In this document: piece after piece, positions 6,177-8,437 of the stretch
Position numbering within the stretch: position 1 is the first letter of the stretch
Layout of the letters: each line of letters starts with the position of its first letter
From: Pseudomonadota bacterium
GTDB lineage: Bacteria; Myxococcota; Bradymonadia; UBA4248
DNA: 8,437 nt
Direction: 5' to 3'
NCBI GenBank assembly: GCA_017613855.1
Contig: JAGACY010000095.1
Coordinates: 1 to 8,437 of the forward strand
The notes under the pieces: model-generated
The model's input: the letters and a program-made list of their open reading frames with translations, nothing else
The model's database searches: none
Told to the model about the DNA's origin: nothing
Position numbers and translations under genes: made by a program

Positions 6177-8437
6177 TTATTTGCCGGATGTCCAGGTGAT
6201 TTTGTGAACCGCAATACGATTGCTTGCATTATCACCATTGCCTGTATCTGCCTTCGGCCGAATCGTAAACGATGTTGCATCAGCATTATTTACAGTCATA
6301 GTCAGGTCTTTCTCTGTATCATCTTTTGAGAAAGCGTATTCTGTGACATCAGAACCAATGACGAGTTCCACTGCACCAGAGTCGCCTTTTATCCAGGCAT
6401 CATAATTCATGGTAATGATACCAACCCCCTCCAGTCCTGACACTGTAAAGAAGCTTTGCTGCGTATTGTTGCCCGTCATAACCATGTCATCTTTGTGACT
6501 GGTATCATTAAACTGCGCTTGACAGGAAACTTCAACGCCACTTTCGAATGTATACGAATAGGAGGATTTATATCCACTTCCCGTAGCTTCATCAAAAGTC
6601 ATTGAATATGGTTGTTCAAACGAAGCCGGATCCTTCACAGTAACAGTCACAGTCTTGGCTTCAGTTTCACCGACGACAACAGAGATGTTGGCAGTATCGC
6701 CAATAGTAGCTGTCGTCGCGACCTGAATGTCGAACGAAGCGACATCACTGCCAACCGTTGTGGTTGCAGTTGCAGGAACCGTAATATCATCGTTATCACT
6801 GGTAAGCGTGATGACGGTATCGGCTTTAGCGGGCTTGTTCAGGGTGACATTGACAGCCTGAGTGGCACCGGGTTTGAGTTTAACCGTTTCGGGGTCGACC
6901 GATGCAACGGCAATGGCAACGCCAGGATCCATACCGGTAATCGTGATTTCCTTCGATTTGCCATCATAAGTGGCTTTAACTTTCGTATCGCCACTGTCAG
7001 CCATGGTTACGGTGAAGGTGACGCTGTCTTCGCCAGCGGCAATTGCTACGGAATCCGGGCAAACGGCATTGCCACATTCAATAGTAATCGTTGTATCAGC
7101 AGCTGCAGTTTGCGACATGGTAAGTGTCACTTCGACGTCCGTGCCCCAATCGGCAGCGGATGCAGCAGCTATCAGGCTCTTCATACCCAAACCGGCAAAG
7201 AGATCATCTGCAGAGCGAGGGGCAATCTTGGAGCGTTTATAATCATAAATGAGAATGCCAGTGGCATCATAGGTTGTGCCAATATCAATAATACTATTAA
7301 AAGCATTGGTGCCCATCACATAATCATCGAGATAAGCAGTCACACCGCTATCGTCAGTGCAGACATAGGCCGCACCATTTTTGATGCTCTCATCGTAGCT
7401 ATTAACAGTCAGCCCCGAAACCGTCACAAGAACCGAATCATAGGCATTGGTGGAACCGCTCTCAGAGGAATCTGCCGTTGTTTGCGCAGCTGTCAAAACG
7501 GTCGGCTCAATCGTATGGTTGTTGCTCAACACTTTGACTTCATTGGGCTTGACCTCAATGATACTGAAGTAAACCTCAAGATCACCGCGTACTTCAACAA
7601 GATCGCCGACCTGAACCTTGGCAGCCTCTGTTGCACTGTAAACGAGCAAACCTGCGGGTTTGGTCTCATCCTGGATGAAGAAACCATTAAGTGCCTTTCC
7701 ATCATATTTATTGACGATTGCCGTAACAACACCCTGAGTCTTAACTGGTCCATCATTAAGCGTCCCTGCTATGTGGGCATTACGAAGATCCTGAATGCCA
7801 GTCACCGAAAGTGTACAGCCATTGCCATCCTCGTTATTCCCATCATCCGGACATGCATCGCAGAGATCGCCGAAACCATCGCCATCCTTGTCTGCCTGAT
7901 CGGCATTGGCATTATCTGGGCAATTGTCTTCGTCGTTGTTTACGCCATCGCCATCGCGGTCTTTCGCATCAAACACCGGACAGCTTTCGTCATTCGTGGC
8001 ACAGAATGGATACGGATCGCAGGCATCGCCAAAACCATCATTGTCCATGTCTGACTGTTCGTCATACTCATCTTCAGTCACAGGTGAATACTGTGGTCGT
8101 ACTGGATTGAAAACTGTTGGACAATTATCGTTGTCATTAGGAATACCATCGCCATCCATATCCTCCGGATCTGAATAATAGGCATTGTTTTCATACGATT
8201 GTTTACCATATTTTGATGTTTTTTGTGCTGTTGTATCTGTATCGCGTGGGCGCATCGGAATACAGGTCGGCTCATTGTCTGGCTCGCCACAGAAGAACAG
8301 AGGATATTTGGCTGCACTTTGAATCTCTTCAAATGACATATTCGTTTCGGTTGCCTTTGTGCGAATTTTCTTTTCCACACCACAGACATCCACAGATTCA
8401 CTGTTATCTCCAGTGACGATATTTGCATCGCCATATA
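6177..8437 (-). CDS. Secreted or surface multidomain protein with thrombospondin type 3 repeats, OB-like and Ig-like domains (partial, N-terminus outside window)
   Basis: The frame runs off the right edge without a stop, and no signal peptide is visible. The GTG at 8393 is therefore internal and the start lies beyond the window. Domains, by position: a calcium-binding thrombospondin type 3 region at about 7815-8171 with repeated DxDGDG and DNCP motifs (for example DMDGDGIPNDNDNCP); an OB-fold-like region at about 7200-7814, like those in extracellular nuclease-associated proteins; two Ig-like beta domains at about 6933-7184 and 6630-6923, rich in Thr, Val, Ala and Asp; and a C-terminal domain at about 6180-6626 that looks like a beta-sandwich carbohydrate- or ligand-binding module. 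No LPXTG motif or C-terminal membrane helix is present. I infer a secreted or cell-surface role in adhesion or extracellular matrix, with calcium rigidifying the TSP3 part. No catalytic nuclease domain is visible in the available part. Confidence 0.85.
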   Translation of the reverse strand, partial: YGDANIVTGDNSESVDVCGVEKKIRTKATETNMSFEEIQSAAKYPLFFCGEPDNEPTCIPMRPRDTDTTAQKTSKYGKQSYENNAYYSDPEDMDGDGIPNDNDNCPTVFNPVRPQYSPVTEDEYDEQSDMDNDGFGDACDPYPFCATNDESCPVFDAKDRDGDGVNNDEDNCPDNANADQADKDGDGFGDLCDACPDDGNNEDGNGCTLSVTGIQDLRNAHIAGTLNDGPVKTQGVVTAIVNKYDGKALNGFFIQDETKPAGLLVYSATEAAKVQVGDLVEVRGDLEVYFSIIEVKPNEVKVLSNNHTIEPTVLTAAQTTADSSESGSTNAYDSVLVTVSGLTVNSYDESIKNGAAYVCTDDSGVTAYLDDYVMGTNAFNSIIDIGTTYDATGILIYDYKRSKIAPRSADDLFAGLGMKSLIAAASAADWGTDVEVTLTMSQTAAADTTITIECGNAVCPDSVAIAAGEDSVTFTVTMADSGDTKVKATYDGKSKEITITGMDPGVAIAVASVDPETVKLKPGATQAVNVTLNKPAKADTVITLTSDNDDITVPATATTTVGSDVASFDIQVATTATIGDTANISVVVGETEAKTVTVTVKDPASFEQPYSMTFDEATGSGYKSSYSYTFESGVEVSCQAQFNDTSHKDDMVMTGNNTQQSFFTVSGLEGVGIITMNYDAWIKGDSGAVELVIGSDVTEYAFSKDDTEKDLTMTVNNADATSFTIRPKADTGNGDNASNRIAVHKITWTSGK

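Noticed and set aside
6612..8054. A 480-codon open frame on the plus strand
   Set aside because: It lies wholly antisense to the secreted-protein gene, whose domains are clear. Its translation is low-complexity and without recognisable motifs, and the strand has no ribosome binding site there. It is a shadow frame.
1..8437. CRISPR array, tRNA, rRNA or transposase gene
   Set aside because: No regularly spaced direct repeats, no tRNA-like cloverleaf or rRNA sequence, and no transposase motifs were seen. The only dispersed repeat is the palindromic element with two copies.

Overview
The window looks like a chromosomal segment of a Gram-negative, probably anaerobic bacterium of moderate GC content, most likely from the former Deltaproteobacteria or Myxococcota-like groups. 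The assignment rests on gene content: a membrane heterodisulfide-reductase-like/ETF-linked iron-sulfur protein, a Hanks-type kinase with a membrane hairpin, RtcB, and a large secreted protein with thrombospondin type 3 calcium repeats. There is no rRNA or other marker gene, so this is an inference of low to moderate confidence.

Layout. Positions 52-3988 (+) hold a two-gene unit: a 681-aa membrane iron-sulfur oxidoreductase, then 7 nt later a 627-aa serine/threonine kinase with two transmembrane helices and a DUF3592-like tail. Convergent to it at 4027-4536 (-) is a small membrane-anchored or secreted protein of unknown function. The interval up to 4801 separates that gene from the divergent rtcB and contains two large adjacent hairpins (4623-4691). 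The RNA ligase gene rtcB lies at 4802-6004 (+). After it come a palindromic repeat (6027-6093) and a clean intrinsic terminator on the minus strand. That terminator serves a secreted calcium-binding protein that runs leftward from beyond the right edge (6177-8437, N-terminus missing).

The most notable observation is a 67-nt palindromic element present twice in opposite orientations. One copy (1041-1107) lies in frame inside the iron-sulfur protein gene and encodes about 22 residues between its two ferredoxin-like motifs. The other (6027-6093) lies just downstream of rtcB and could act as a terminator. The two copies match at 63 of 67 positions, and the 43-nt palindromic core is an exact reverse complement between them. 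This resembles the behaviour of rickettsial palindromic elements: a small non-autonomous repeat tolerated inside proteins because it keeps the frame open.

Functionally the genes do not form one obvious pathway. The iron-sulfur protein would pass electrons between a soluble donor such as ETF and the membrane quinone pool. The kinase is translationally close to it and may respond to membrane or energy state. RtcB repairs or joins RNA. The last gene is a cell-surface or secreted adhesin- or nuclease-like protein.
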